From contig CANFTW010000007.1 in NCBI GenBank assembly GCA_947450025.1, positions 140,849 to 204,848 on the forward strand: a DNA stretch of 64,000 bases, given 5' to 3'. This DNA comes from Bacteroidota bacterium (GTDB lineage Bacteria; Bacteroidota; Bacteroidia; B-17B0; Aurantibacillaceae). Made by a program: the position numbers and the translations under genes. The notes beneath the pieces are model-generated. The model saw nothing but the letters and a program-made list of their open reading frames with translations. It did not search any database and was not told the DNA's origin. Shown here piece after piece: positions 27,159 through 36,596 of this stretch. Numbering within the stretch: the first letter of the stretch is position 1; each line of letters starts with the position of its first letter.

Positions 27159-28634
27159 CTAAAGAAGTGATTCAACTGGAGTACAGACGTTGTTTTCGCA
27201 AACAAAACATTTCAATTTATCCTTAAAAATGTATGATTTGTATATTGATTTACCTAATAACATGCGTAAACACTCTTGAACGCCTTCAATAATACTTGGA
27301 TGAGGGTGCATCATATCGGCAAGTTCTCTAATACCTTGATTAGTATGAATTAAATAGGCAACTGCTTGAATTGCAGAACTGGCGTGTTCGCCAACGGCAC
27401 GCATACCCAAAATTCTCATGCCATTATCATTGGTTACAATAATTTTAAAGAAGCCTTTTGTTTTTCTCATTGTAATGGCTCTGGCATTGGTACTATAATC
27501 TAGTTTTACCACTTTGTGTGCTAACCCCTTTTTATTACAATCTTGTTCACTCATGCCAACACTAGCAACCTCTGGATTTAAAAACATAATGGTGGAAATG
27601 TTTTGGTAGGATAATGGTTTAATGGTTGGACCAAACATTCTCACCACGGCATGTCTTGCTTCCCTTTCACCAACATTCACTAAAGCCATTTCGGTAGTAA
27701 CATCACCAGCCACATAAATATTAGAGATGTTTGTTTGTGTATCATCATCCCAAATACTCCCTCTGTCATTTAATTTCACTCCTGCGTTTTCTAATTTTAA
27801 TTCTTCTACATTGGCAACCCTTCCTACCGAAACTAATGCTTTTTCAACAGTAATAACTTCAGTTAAACCATCCTTATATTCCAATTCATATTCTACTTGT
27901 TCATTTTTTATTTCCATTCGTTTTAAAGATGAGCCGTGATGAATGGTAGCGCCATGTTTTTCTAAACTTTCGCTTATTAATTCAGCAACATCATCGTCTT
28001 CAAAAGGTAAAATTCTATCAGCTTTATCAATTAAATACACTTTTGTTTTACCCATATTTGAAAAGATGGTTGCGAATTCACAACCAATAACTCCTGCTCC
28101 TAAAACAACTAGGCTTTTAGGTATTTGACTAATGTTTTTTACTCCATCACTAGTCATAATAATATGCTCATCAATAGGAATATTTGGAAGGTAGCGTGGA
28201 CGACTTCCTGTCGCAATGAGAATATGTTCAGCTTGCACTTGCTTTGAAGTTCCATCTTGTTTTTTAATAAAGATCGTATGTTTATTAATAAACGAAGCAG
28301 AACCATTTTCGTAAAAAAATAATCTTGATGGTTGTTCTTCCAGCAAATCTAAATGATGAGTCATCTGAGTTTTTCGTTCATGAACAGCTTCTTTTAATGT
28401 TTTAACTATATCCTGATAATCGGCATCGTAATTAGGAATCATTTCACGAATAGAACATACTTTTTGAGAATACTCCCATAATGTTTTTGAAGTTAAAACA
28501 CCATCATAAACTCCTGCACCACCAATACGATTTTTTTCAATTAATAAAACTTTTTTCTTAAAGTCTAAAGCTCGCATAGCACCAGCGTATCCGCTAGGAC
28601 CTCCTCCAATGACTATTAAATCGTACTGTTCCAT
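27159..28634 (-). CDS. Dihydrolipoamide-dehydrogenase-like flavoprotein lacking the redox-active cysteines
   Basis: A 491-residue class I pyridine nucleotide-disulfide oxidoreductase. It has the FAD motif GGGPSGYAGA (10-19), an NAD-binding VLGAGVIGCEFA, the second FAD motif NIYVAGDVT and the C-terminal dimer region with HPHPSIIEG (H445, E450). The disulfide motif, normally GGTCxxxGCIPSK, reads GGAGVYDGVLTSK (38-50), so both cysteines are replaced (G41, V46). A short tail carries C476, C479 and C484. It could be a transhydrogenase-like or diaphorase-like enzyme; lipoamide reduction by the normal route is impossible. It overlaps the sulfatase stop as TAATG, so they are coupled. Confidence 0.8.
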   Translation of the reverse strand: MEQYDLIVIGGGPSGYAGAMRALDFKKKVLLIEKNRIGGAGVYDGVLTSKTLWEYSQKVCSIREMIPNYDADYQDIVKTLKEAVHERKTQMTHHLDLLEEQPSRLFFYENGSASFINKHTIFIKKQDGTSKQVQAEHILIATGSRPRYLPNIPIDEHIIMTSDGVKNISQIPKSLVVLGAGVIGCEFATIFSNMGKTKVYLIDKADRILPFEDDDVAELISESLEKHGATIHHGSSLKRMEIKNEQVEYELEYKDGLTEVITVEKALVSVGRVANVEELKLENAGVKLNDRGSIWDDDTQTNISNIYVAGDVTTEMALVNVGEREARHAVVRMFGPTIKPLSYQNISTIMFLNPEVASVGMSEQDCNKKGLAHKVVKLDYSTNARAITMRKTKGFFKIIVTNDNGMRILGMRAVGEHASSAIQAVAYLIHTNQGIRELADMMHPHPSIIEGVQECLRMLLGKSIYKSYIFKDKLKCFVCENNVCTPVESLL

Positions 28635-30535
28635 TATTTCTTAGTTTTATGAATGTAATTAACCTTATTGTCAATTAAATCATTTGTGTAATTTTGAATA
28701 TAAGCTTTACAGAAATTAAGAACTTCTAAATCCTTTTGAGTTTTTATGAGATTATTTTTCAATAGACTGTCTTTTTTGAAATTATATTTTTCAATGAGTT
28801 TAAAATCACTTAATACATATAATAAACTATCTGTGATTGCACAGTAATTTGGACTCATGTAATAGATACAAGGTTGTTTACTATTAGATAACATACTTTT
28901 TCCTAATGAATAATATGGCTTATCAAAATTTAAGTAATCTAATACAGTTGGTAATATATCAATTTGCTGCACAGTTTTTTCATCAATTGAAGCAGTCATC
29001 CCTTGTTTATATATTAAGATTGGAATAGAATATTGCCCTACTGTATTAGAATAAAAGTGGTCGTTTGAAATACTTGAATGGTCGGATGTAATAACAAATA
29101 ATGTGTTTTTGAACCAAATTTGTTTACTTGCATTTTTAAAAAATTGTTTTAAGGCATAGTCGGCATAACCTATAGATTCTGTTATTTCGTAATTTCCTTT
29201 TGGAAATTTTCCACGATATTTTTCTGGTACTTTATATGGATTGTGAGAACTGAGCGTAAATATTGATGTAAAAAAAGGCTGTTTTAAACTTGAAATTTCT
29301 TGCACACTTTTTTGTAAAAAAGGTTCATCCCAAATGCCCCATTGTCCATCATAATCTTTATCATTGTTGTATTCGGTACGCCCATAATATTTGTCGTACC
29401 CAGCAAGCTCAGCAAATGAATTGAAATTAAGCGTACCGTTAGTACCTCCATGAAAGAAAACAGAATGATATCCTTTTTCTCTTAGTAAGTTAGGGAGCGT
29501 TTGTAAATTGTTATTACAATATAGTGAGTTTAAGTAATGGTTTTCTAAATAACATGGCATCGAGGCAATTACAGCAGGAATTCCATTGATAGAAGTTTTA
29601 TCATTGGCAATCGCATTTGGAAAAACAAGTGATTTAGACATTAAGCTATCTAAAAATGGAGTATAACTAACTCGCTTTCCGATAGCCGTAAATTCTTTAG
29701 AAAAACTCTCTAAAATAATCACACAAACATTTAGTCTTTTAAATTCTCCAGTGTCTGGTGCATGAATGGGCGTATATGTTTTTTCAAGCTGTTCTTGGCT
29801 TAATAAATGTAAGGGCTCTAATTGATTTAAGTCGGCTGATTTTAAAAATGAAAATGGTGTGTTAAGGAGTATAGAAACATATTTTGGTTTGGCGTAGTTG
29901 TTGGCATCTAATAAAACAATAGGTCGTTCAGATAATCCGCCTCTTATTCCTAAAACGGTAGTTGTAACTAGCAATAAAAAAATAAGGCTATAAATACTGA
30001 GATTTTTTATACTAAAATCAACTAACTCTTTTTGTTCTGTTTTTCGGATTTTGAAATGAAATTTTATGAAAAGCCAAATAAAAATAACAAAGACCAATAA
30101 GATATACCAATATTGCAAAATGAAGTGTGGTAATAGTTTTGTGAATTCTGTTTGTCCACCAAAGACCATTTGACTTACTTCAAAAGTGGTTCTTTTTTTT
30201 GTAAATGGAAAGTAAGCAAAATCTATAAAATTCAAGGATAGCGCAATAGAATTTGTAACGATAAAAATAATGGAAGTTGTTTTTTGATACCATTTTGAAT
30301 AATAAAACTTAAATGGTAATGAACAAAGGAGGATATACAAAGCATTTGTTGCCGAAATACTAAAGGCGTCAAATTTTAATCCAAAAAACATAAGTGAAAC
30401 TAATTCACCGAAACCAAGGTCTTGAAAGGCAGAATAGTTAAATGCAAAAAATAATAATCTACAAATAGCATACAGTAAAAATATAAATGCAATTTGTTTT
30501 AGTAAATGAATAATTTGTGATTGATAGGACGTCAT
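28634..30535 (-). CDS. LTA synthase family phosphoglycerol transferase/sulfatase-fold protein
   Basis: A 633-residue membrane enzyme: five N-terminal helices (about 10-190) and an extracytoplasmic sulfatase-fold domain (about 260-560). Alkaline-phosphatase-superfamily features include VCVIILESFSKEF, NDKTSINGIPAVIASMP with the likely threonine nucleophile, FFHGGTNGT, WGIWDEPFL and VITSDHSS (metal-binding Asp-His). Relatives in Gram-negatives modify glycans or lipids with phosphoglycerol or phosphoethanolamine. Lipoteichoic acid is not expected here. It begins 3 nt after the M1 peptidase stop and its stop overlaps the start of the flavoprotein gene, so three genes are coupled. Confidence 0.85.
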   Translation of the reverse strand: MTSYQSQIIHLLKQIAFIFLLYAICRLLFFAFNYSAFQDLGFGELVSLMFFGLKFDAFSISATNALYILLCSLPFKFYYSKWYQKTTSIIFIVTNSIALSLNFIDFAYFPFTKKRTTFEVSQMVFGGQTEFTKLLPHFILQYWYILLVFVIFIWLFIKFHFKIRKTEQKELVDFSIKNLSIYSLIFLLLVTTTVLGIRGGLSERPIVLLDANNYAKPKYVSILLNTPFSFLKSADLNQLEPLHLLSQEQLEKTYTPIHAPDTGEFKRLNVCVIILESFSKEFTAIGKRVSYTPFLDSLMSKSLVFPNAIANDKTSINGIPAVIASMPCYLENHYLNSLYCNNNLQTLPNLLREKGYHSVFFHGGTNGTLNFNSFAELAGYDKYYGRTEYNNDKDYDGQWGIWDEPFLQKSVQEISSLKQPFFTSIFTLSSHNPYKVPEKYRGKFPKGNYEITESIGYADYALKQFFKNASKQIWFKNTLFVITSDHSSISNDHFYSNTVGQYSIPILIYKQGMTASIDEKTVQQIDILPTVLDYLNFDKPYYSLGKSMLSNSKQPCIYYMSPNYCAITDSLLYVLSDFKLIEKYNFKKDSLLKNNLIKTQKDLEVLNFCKAYIQNYTNDLIDNKVNYIHKTKK

Positions 30536-30538
30536 ATA

Positions 30539-33500
30539 CTAAAAAGCTCTATTGATACCAATCATCCAGCGCGTTTGCAAATAATCTTTTTCAGCATACG
30601 GTAAACGATTAATAAAGAATGGCATATCTAAACGAATAGTTAATGGTTTTAAACCAGTTAAAGGTCCCCATTTTTGAATACTCACTGCAACACCAACGCC
30701 GGCATCTATTATTAAGTTTGACATCACAGTAGCTTTATTTGGTGCATTTGTATTAATGGTTCCTGCATCTCCAAAGAGATAGGGGTTTATCTTTATAGTA
30801 TTATTTAATTTTTTGATATTCATAAAACTAAATAATTCTCCAAATTCAATTTCAGCACTTGCAGAAGCTCCAGTAGTTCCTTTGTAATTATATACCACAA
30901 ATCCATTAGCATCTGTAGAAGCTAAAACATAACCAGAGTAACCTCTTAAATTTAAGCCTCCACCAGAGGTGAAATGATTAGTGGTTGTTCCATATTTTCC
31001 CCAACTAGGCGGAATAAAACCATTAGAGCGTGTGTATTTATTGTCCATTAAGTCTTCTGGATTTGAACCTGATGCAAATAACATCGATTCATCAGCTAAT
31101 AGAGTTCCAAAACCTAGTTGAGCAAAAACTCTAGTATTAATATTTATTTTACCTAGGTCATTTTTATTAATGGCCGTATATTGAATATTGGAGTAATCAT
31201 AATCTCTAGTTAAGGCGCTAGCTCTCATGTTTAAATTCATAGAACCATTTCCTCTGTTATAATTGTAATTATGATCTATCCCAACATTTAAATAACTATT
31301 CATTTTTTGAATTTGCCACTCGCTTTGATTAATTAGATAAACTAAGTCATTTGGTAAATCTCTCACCATTGCTTTGTATTGAATATAAATTCGATTCTTT
31401 TCGTTGTTACTCTTTTTTTCAAAACCAATTAATCCACTTTCTAATCCATCTAAAGATTTTAAAGTCATGTAGATATTTGATTTTTTAATAAACTTAGCGG
31501 TTGATGTTTTGTAGTTTAATAAAAAGGAAATAGTGTTGTAGCTATTTTTTTTAGTCGTTGAATCTAAATATGCTTGACCTAATCCTGTGCTAAACCATGC
31601 GGTAATATCAAAAACATGTTTGGTGTTCATATAACCTCCATTTAAATGAGCACCTACTTTTATTCCATCAAATCCATTATACCATAAACTTGGGCGAGCT
31701 TTTAATTCATAGTGTTTCCAATCCAACGGATTATAAATTTTTGAATCAAAGGCAATATTTATTTTTTGATGTTTAACATTATTCATCATGTCTACATCTG
31801 CTAAACGACGAGAAGGATCAATAATCACATTTTTTATTTTTCCATTTAATTGTACTTTAGCCACATACTTTGGCTTTACTTTTCCCCAACCAATCCATCG
31901 AGGCAATACATTTGATTTAACCGGTTTTTCGAACCATGTATTAGGGATATGATACATGTAGGCTGAATCGTTTTTGTCAATGACTGCAAAATCGATTGGC
32001 ATTTGCATATCGCCTTTGCGTTTAAATTTAATAAAATATTCTCCTTTTTGTTTTCCTTTTTTTATAGTCCCAACTTTGTAGTCAATTTTTTTTGTGGTTT
32101 CTAGCCATTGATCAAAAAACCAATTTAAATCAACGCCACTATATTGTATGATGGAGTTTCTAAAATCTTCGGGATAGGGATGAGCAAATTTCCACTGATT
32201 AAAATAGTGCTGCATACATTTATCAAATAATGAACGTCCTAGAACGTATTCTAAATTTTTGAGCATCGCGGCTGTTTTTGTATATACAGCGCTATATCCT
32301 CCTCCATGACGAATACCTCCATTATAATCATCACTGTGTGTATTTAGTGTTACTTCTTCTCCTCGAACAGTGACTGAATTCATATAGCCATTATATATCT
32401 GGTCATCTAATATTCTATTTTGTTCAGTGAAACGGCGAACGTATTTACTTTTTGGTTGTTGTTCAATTTTATTTGGTCCATCAATAAACTGATAAGTGTC
32501 GGCTGTGTAAAATTGTGTAAACCCTTCATCTAAAAAGGCACGATAAGTTTCATTGTTTCCAACCATCCCAAAAAACCAATTATGAGTCATTTCATGAACT
32601 AATAAATCTCTATAGTTAGGATCATAACCGCCATCTAAAGTTAACATAGGGTATTCAACACCATCTTGTGCATCGGCGCAAATCATTTTAGGGTAGTGGT
32701 AGGGGCCGATATTATAAGTGTTTACTTCTAATACTTTGGCTATATATTGCGGGCATGTTTGCCAGCCTGCAGCATGTGGTTCTTGAACTAAAGCCACACA
32801 TTTAATACCTTGCCACATATATTCTCCAATACGGTAAGTAGGGTCAGCAGTTAAAGCGAAATCATGAACGTTTAAGGCAGAGAACTTCCATGTTTTGTTC
32901 GTTCCATCACGTTTAATAATATTACTTGGTGCTGAATTCCAAGGTTTCTTAGAGAAGTTAGAAATATCTAAACGCTGACGTAAAGAATCAGGTAAAACCT
33001 CTTTTTCATTTTGTAATACACCAGTTGCATCTAATACATAATGGTTTGGTAAAGTAAATTCCACATAAAAAGAACCAAAGTCACCATAAAATTCATGATC
33101 CATATGTTGATCTGTATCCCAACCAAATTTTCTGTCGTAAACAGAAATACGAGGATACCAGTGTGTGACATCATAATGTTTATTACCAAACGCATTAAAT
33201 AGTTTCATGCGATTACGAATCACTTCTTTGGCATAATACGTTTTAAAGTCTAAATCAAATGTTATGGATTCGCCTGGTTTTAATGGATGGTCGAGGAATA
33301 CTTTCATGACCGTGTTATCTAACTCAGTTTTTAATTCGGTCGTTCCATGTTTGATGTTTATGACTTCAGTACCTTTTCCATCGTTTCGGTATTTGTTAAA
33401 CTTTAAATGGTAATTGTTATTCTTGTATAAATCAGCTAGATAAGAATCTTTAGTTTGTGCGTTATTGTATAAGTGAAAATAGACAAAGTATAATTCTTTT

Positions 33501-33733
33501 GGAGAGTTGTTCCAGTAAGTTAACTCTTCATGCCCCGAAATAATATCGGTTGAATCATTTAGGGTCGCCTTAATGGTGTAATGCACATCTTGTTGCCAAT
33601 AGTCGGCAAACGGTTTTCTATTTTTCCAATACAGAGGATTTGTTTGAGATCGATAATCGATATATTCATTTTGAGAAGATAGTTCGGTAATTGAAATAAT
33701 GCCCAAAATTAGGAGTAAGCTTAGTTTCTTCAT
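30539..33733 (-). CDS. M1 family metallopeptidase fused to a C-terminal outer-membrane barrel
   Basis: A 1064-residue exported protein with signal peptide (to about 20). Residues about 40-560 form an M1 (gluzincin) peptidase with HEMTHNW (H380, E381, H384) and the third zinc ligand E403 in FLDEGF. The family exopeptidase motif GxMEN is replaced by VEYPML. Residues about 650-1064 are strand-rich, contain LNLRGYSGYV, NPYLFGDAG and IDAGVGVAVSI, and end RWMIGINRAF with a terminal Phe, like Omp85/surface-antigen barrels. It probably carries peptidase activity tethered to the outer membrane. A TACCTTTA element lies at 33751-33758. It heads a tight operon with the sulfatase and flavoprotein genes. 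Confidence 0.85.
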   Translation of the reverse strand: MKKLSLLLILGIISITELSSQNEYIDYRSQTNPLYWKNRKPFADYWQQDVHYTIKATLNDSTDIISGHEELTYWNNSPKELYFVYFHLYNNAQTKDSYLADLYKNNNYHLKFNKYRNDGKGTEVINIKHGTTELKTELDNTVMKVFLDHPLKPGESITFDLDFKTYYAKEVIRNRMKLFNAFGNKHYDVTHWYPRISVYDRKFGWDTDQHMDHEFYGDFGSFYVEFTLPNHYVLDATGVLQNEKEVLPDSLRQRLDISNFSKKPWNSAPSNIIKRDGTNKTWKFSALNVHDFALTADPTYRIGEYMWQGIKCVALVQEPHAAGWQTCPQYIAKVLEVNTYNIGPYHYPKMICADAQDGVEYPMLTLDGGYDPNYRDLLVHEMTHNWFFGMVGNNETYRAFLDEGFTQFYTADTYQFIDGPNKIEQQPKSKYVRRFTEQNRILDDQIYNGYMNSVTVRGEEVTLNTHSDDYNGGIRHGGGYSAVYTKTAAMLKNLEYVLGRSLFDKCMQHYFNQWKFAHPYPEDFRNSIIQYSGVDLNWFFDQWLETTKKIDYKVGTIKKGKQKGEYFIKFKRKGDMQMPIDFAVIDKNDSAYMYHIPNTWFEKPVKSNVLPRWIGWGKVKPKYVAKVQLNGKIKNVIIDPSRRLADVDMMNNVKHQKINIAFDSKIYNPLDWKHYELKARPSLWYNGFDGIKVGAHLNGGYMNTKHVFDITAWFSTGLGQAYLDSTTKKNSYNTISFLLNYKTSTAKFIKKSNIYMTLKSLDGLESGLIGFEKKSNNEKNRIYIQYKAMVRDLPNDLVYLINQSEWQIQKMNSYLNVGIDHNYNYNRGNGSMNLNMRASALTRDYDYSNIQYTAINKNDLGKININTRVFAQLGFGTLLADESMLFASGSNPEDLMDNKYTRSNGFIPPSWGKYGTTTNHFTSGGGLNLRGYSGYVLASTDANGFVVYNYKGTTGASASAEIEFGELFSFMNIKKLNNTIKINPYLFGDAGTINTNAPNKATVMSNLIIDAGVGVAVSIQKWGPLTGLKPLTIRLDMPFFINRLPYAEKDYLQTRWMIGINRAF

Positions 33734-33827
33734 AGTGAATTAATAACCCTTAAAGGTAGTTATTTTATGTAAGAAAAAAAGGTTTTTATACAAACTGATT
33801 GCTCCAAATTGATTACTCAATAGAGCT

Positions 33828-34565
33828 TTAGGATTTCATTAACTCTAAAAATTTAGCTAAGGCTTTTCTTTTATCATCATCTAAATGATAGGAGATTTTA
33901 TTTTTTAAATAATCTAAGGCTTGATTACCTAATGCTTGATTTGGTTTTTCTATCACCGATTCTTCAATATGCTTTACTCCAAAAGCTAAGGTTTTGTTAA
34001 AATCATTTATAAAACTGGGTTCTAAAGGAATATTACTGACCCAACAGGCAAATACAAATGGTAAACCAGTGAATGTTTGCCATTCTTCTGCTAAATCATA
34101 TTGATAAGGGTGAGTGTTTAACCCAAAAGTTCTGTCTCCAATAATAACAGCTCCAGTAGTTCCTGAAATTTTCGATTCAAAACCTTCAGAGGCATGTATA
34201 AACTGAATGTTTTTTTTCCAAAAATGTTTATTTAAAACCTGAACTAAAGTGACGGAAGTTTTCGATTGATAATCAAGTAATACATGCGTTAATTGATCAA
34301 GTGGCTTTTGAGAAAATAGTTTGACACTGTCTACTTTTCCAATAGCGCCAATGCAATAATCCGTAATGATATGATAACTGTCTAATTCAGGTAAAATTGC
34401 TACAGGCACTAATCCAATTTCTACTTGTTTGTTTTTTAATTTTTGAGCACAAACACTTGGTATATCCAATTCTAATTTTATTTGAGATTTAAAATCAGAA
34501 TGGTTTATTCCATATAAAAACGGTGTAGTATTGTAATAGTTAACTATAGAAATAGAATGGAGCAT
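33828..34565 (-). CDS. mqnA: Chorismate dehydratase, futalosine pathway menaquinone biosynthesis
   Basis: A 245-residue protein of the MqnA/MqnD periplasmic-binding-like fold, but without signal peptide. Recognisable blocks are ISIVNYYNTTPFLYGI, LDIPSVCAQKLKNKQVEIGLVPVAILPEL and IGDRTFGLN. MqnA removes water from chorismate to give 3-[(1-carboxyvinyl)oxy]benzoate, the first step of the futalosine route to menaquinone. MqnD is the closest alternative, but the SVCAQKL and VEIGLVPV blocks fit MqnA better. The next genes of the pathway are not in the window. It is a cytoplasmic enzyme in a stand-alone leftward gene 94 nt from the M1 peptidase start. Confidence 0.88.
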   Translation of the reverse strand: MLHSISIVNYYNTTPFLYGINHSDFKSQIKLELDIPSVCAQKLKNKQVEIGLVPVAILPELDSYHIITDYCIGAIGKVDSVKLFSQKPLDQLTHVLLDYQSKTSVTLVQVLNKHFWKKNIQFIHASEGFESKISGTTGAVIIGDRTFGLNTHPYQYDLAEEWQTFTGLPFVFACWVSNIPLEPSFINDFNKTLAFGVKHIEESVIEKPNQALGNQALDYLKNKISYHLDDDKRKALAKFLELMKS

Positions 34566-34633
34566 GTTTTATGATTAAGAGTTTATAAGGACATTTGATA
34601 ACGTTTATTTTATCAAATATCCTTATTTCTCAA

Positions 34634-35791
34634 TTACTTTAAAGCTTGTTTTAAATCTTCAATTAAATCCTCATAATCTTCAACACCAACACTTAATCGT
34701 AATAGATTTTCAACAACACCTGCTTTGTCGCGCTCAGCTTTAGGTATAGAAGCATGCGTCATGGTTACAGGATGATTTATAAGCGATTCAACACCACCTA
34801 ATGATTCAGCTAGAGAAAACACTTTAAATGAAGATGCGATTTTGAATGTATCTTCTAATGATGCTCCTTTTAAGACAATGGATATCATTCCTCCAAAATC
34901 GCGCATTTGTTTTTTAGCAATATCGTGATTTGGATGATCAGTAAAACCAGGCCAATATATTTTTTCAATGCGAGGATGAGTTTTTAAAAACTCCGCAATC
35001 TTACGTCCGTTAAAGCAATGACGTTCCATCCGTAAGTGTAACGTTTTTATCCCACGCATCACTAAAAAACAATCCATTGGACCAGGATTTGCTCCACAGC
35101 TATTTAAAATAAAATAAATTTGTTCGTGTAATTTGTCATTATTTGTAATTAATGCTCCCATAACCACATCACTATGTCCGCCTAGATATTTTGTTACAGA
35201 ATGCATCACAATATCAGCCCCTAAAGCTAAAGGGTTTTGAAGATATGGTGAAGCGAACGTATTATCTACCGCTAATAATAAATTATTTTCTTTTGCAATT
35301 TGAGCACAAGCTGCAATATCAATAATTTGCATCGTAGGATTGGTTGGTGTTTCAGCCCAAATTAATTTTGTATTGGCATTGATGTATTTTTTAATATTGT
35401 AAGCATCTGTTAAATTTATAAAGTGAAATTTAATGCCATAGTTCTCATAAATTTTAGTGAACATACGGTAAGATCCTCCATATAAATCATCTCCTGTGAT
35501 GACTTCATCACCTGGACGTAACATACGCATTACGGCATCTGTTGCTCCCATTCCTGAGCTAAAACATACACAATGTTTACCACCTTCTAATGCAGCAATG
35601 TTTTTTTGTAAGGCTTCTCTTGTTGGGTTTTTGCCTCGCGCATATCCATAACCTTTATTGGTTCCAGGAGATTCCTGAACATACGTTGATGTTTGAAAAA
35701 TAGGTGTCATAATAGCACCAGTTGATGGATCGGGTTCAGCACCAGCATGAATAGCTTTGGTTCCAAATTTATGATTAGAGAAATCTGACAT
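34634..35791 (-). CDS. Cystathionine gamma-synthase/lyase family PLP enzyme
   Basis: A 385-residue PLP-dependent transsulfuration enzyme. It has GYGYARGKNPTREALQ, the FSSGMGAT cofactor region (about 78-84), AVDNTFASP and the PLP lysine K201 in SVTKYLGGHSDVVMG. The C-terminal ESLGGVESLINHP is diagnostic of the Cys/Met metabolism family. It is either cystathionine gamma-synthase (O-acylhomoserine plus cysteine) or gamma-lyase (cystathionine to cysteine); sequence alone does not decide. A CBS-domain cystathionine beta-synthase gene lies 13 kb away, which makes a reverse transsulfuration role reasonable. A weak -7-like TAAATTCG is at 35809-35816. Confidence 0.9.
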   Translation of the reverse strand: MSDFSNHKFGTKAIHAGAEPDPSTGAIMTPIFQTSTYVQESPGTNKGYGYARGKNPTREALQKNIAALEGGKHCVCFSSGMGATDAVMRMLRPGDEVITGDDLYGGSYRMFTKIYENYGIKFHFINLTDAYNIKKYINANTKLIWAETPTNPTMQIIDIAACAQIAKENNLLLAVDNTFASPYLQNPLALGADIVMHSVTKYLGGHSDVVMGALITNNDKLHEQIYFILNSCGANPGPMDCFLVMRGIKTLHLRMERHCFNGRKIAEFLKTHPRIEKIYWPGFTDHPNHDIAKKQMRDFGGMISIVLKGASLEDTFKIASSFKVFSLAESLGGVESLINHPVTMTHASIPKAERDKAGVVENLLRLSVGVEDYEDLIEDLKQALK

Positions 35792-35830
35792 AAGGTTATA
35801 ATTTTGGACGAATTTAAGCTTATTTTTATA

Positions 35831-35860
35831 TTGTAAATAGTATTTTTATTAGTAATTTTA
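35831..35860 (+). promoter_or_regulatory. Promoter TTG-N19-TAATTTTA of the lipoprotein-subtilase pair
   Basis: TTG (35831-35833), exactly 19 bases, TAATTTTA (35853-35860). This matches the Bacteroidota consensus well. The expected transcription start is near 35864, inside or at the beginning of the signal peptide coding region. Confidence 0.6.
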
Positions 35861-35863
35861 AAT

Positions 35864-36595
35864 ATCAAAATTATCTATAACATAGTTGTTTTACTTGTTT
35901 TTTTAGTAGGCATGTCTTGCAAGAAAAAAACAGAAACTCCTCCAGACGTGGGTTATGCTTATGCGCCTACAACTATAGGAAAATATGTGGTATATGATGT
36001 TGATTCTACTGTTTATGATGATTTTTTTCAGGATACTACTTATTTTAAATATAGAATTAAAGAAAAATTAGAGGAAGAATATATTGATAATTCAGGGCGA
36101 ACTGCCATAAAAATGATTCGTTATATTAAAACATATAATGCTTCTGTTAATTATGATCAAATGCCTTGGGTGGTAAAAGATGTGTGGAGTTATTTGAAAA
36201 CAAGTACAACTTTAGAAGTTGTAGAAGAAGATGTTCGCTTTACGAAACTAATTTTCCCAATTAAGGTTGATGCAACATGGAATGGAAATGCGCAAAACAC
36301 CATAGGGGAGTGGGATTATACTTACAGTTACATGGATAGAACAGAGATAGTGAACAATGTGAAGTTTGATAATGCTTTGTTGGTGGTTCAAAAAGATGAT
36401 AAAAATAAAAACGCCATTCATCGTCAATATTACATTGAAAAATATGCGAAGGATGTTGGATTGATTTATAGAGAGATTAAAGATTTATATTCAAATACGA
36501 TAATTGTTGTTAATGGTGCAGTAACGCCCGTTGAAACACGAATTGAAAAAGGCATTATTTATAAACTAACTTACGTCACTCATGGTACCGAATAA
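35864..36595 (+). CDS. Lipoprotein of unknown function with apparent ATC start
   Basis: A 243-residue lipoprotein. The first in-frame ATG (35912) falls two codons before the lipobox cysteine and would remove the signal peptide. Upstream codons stay open back to 35837 and encode (M)KIIYNIVVLLVFLVGMSC, a textbook lipoprotein signal, if translation begins at ATC 35864. No ATG, GTG or TTG exists in that stretch. The mature domain is mixed beta-rich, with KYVVYDVDSTVYDDFFQDTTYFKYRIKE-type strands, a WDYTY block and YYIEKYAKDVGLIYREI, and resembles small conserved lipoproteins of this phylum. Function unknown. It is followed after 1 nt by the T9SS subtilase gene, so the two are coupled. Confidence 0.7.
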   Translation: MKIIYNIVVLLVFLVGMSCKKKTETPPDVGYAYAPTTIGKYVVYDVDSTVYDDFFQDTTYFKYRIKEKLEEEYIDNSGRTAIKMIRYIKTYNASVNYDQMPWVVKDVWSYLKTSTTLEVVEEDVRFTKLIFPIKVDATWNGNAQNTIGEWDYTYSYMDRTEIVNNVKFDNALLVVQKDDKNKNAIHRQYYIEKYAKDVGLIYREIKDLYSNTIIVVNGAVTPVETRIEKGIIYKLTYVTHGTE

Positions 36596-36596
36596 A

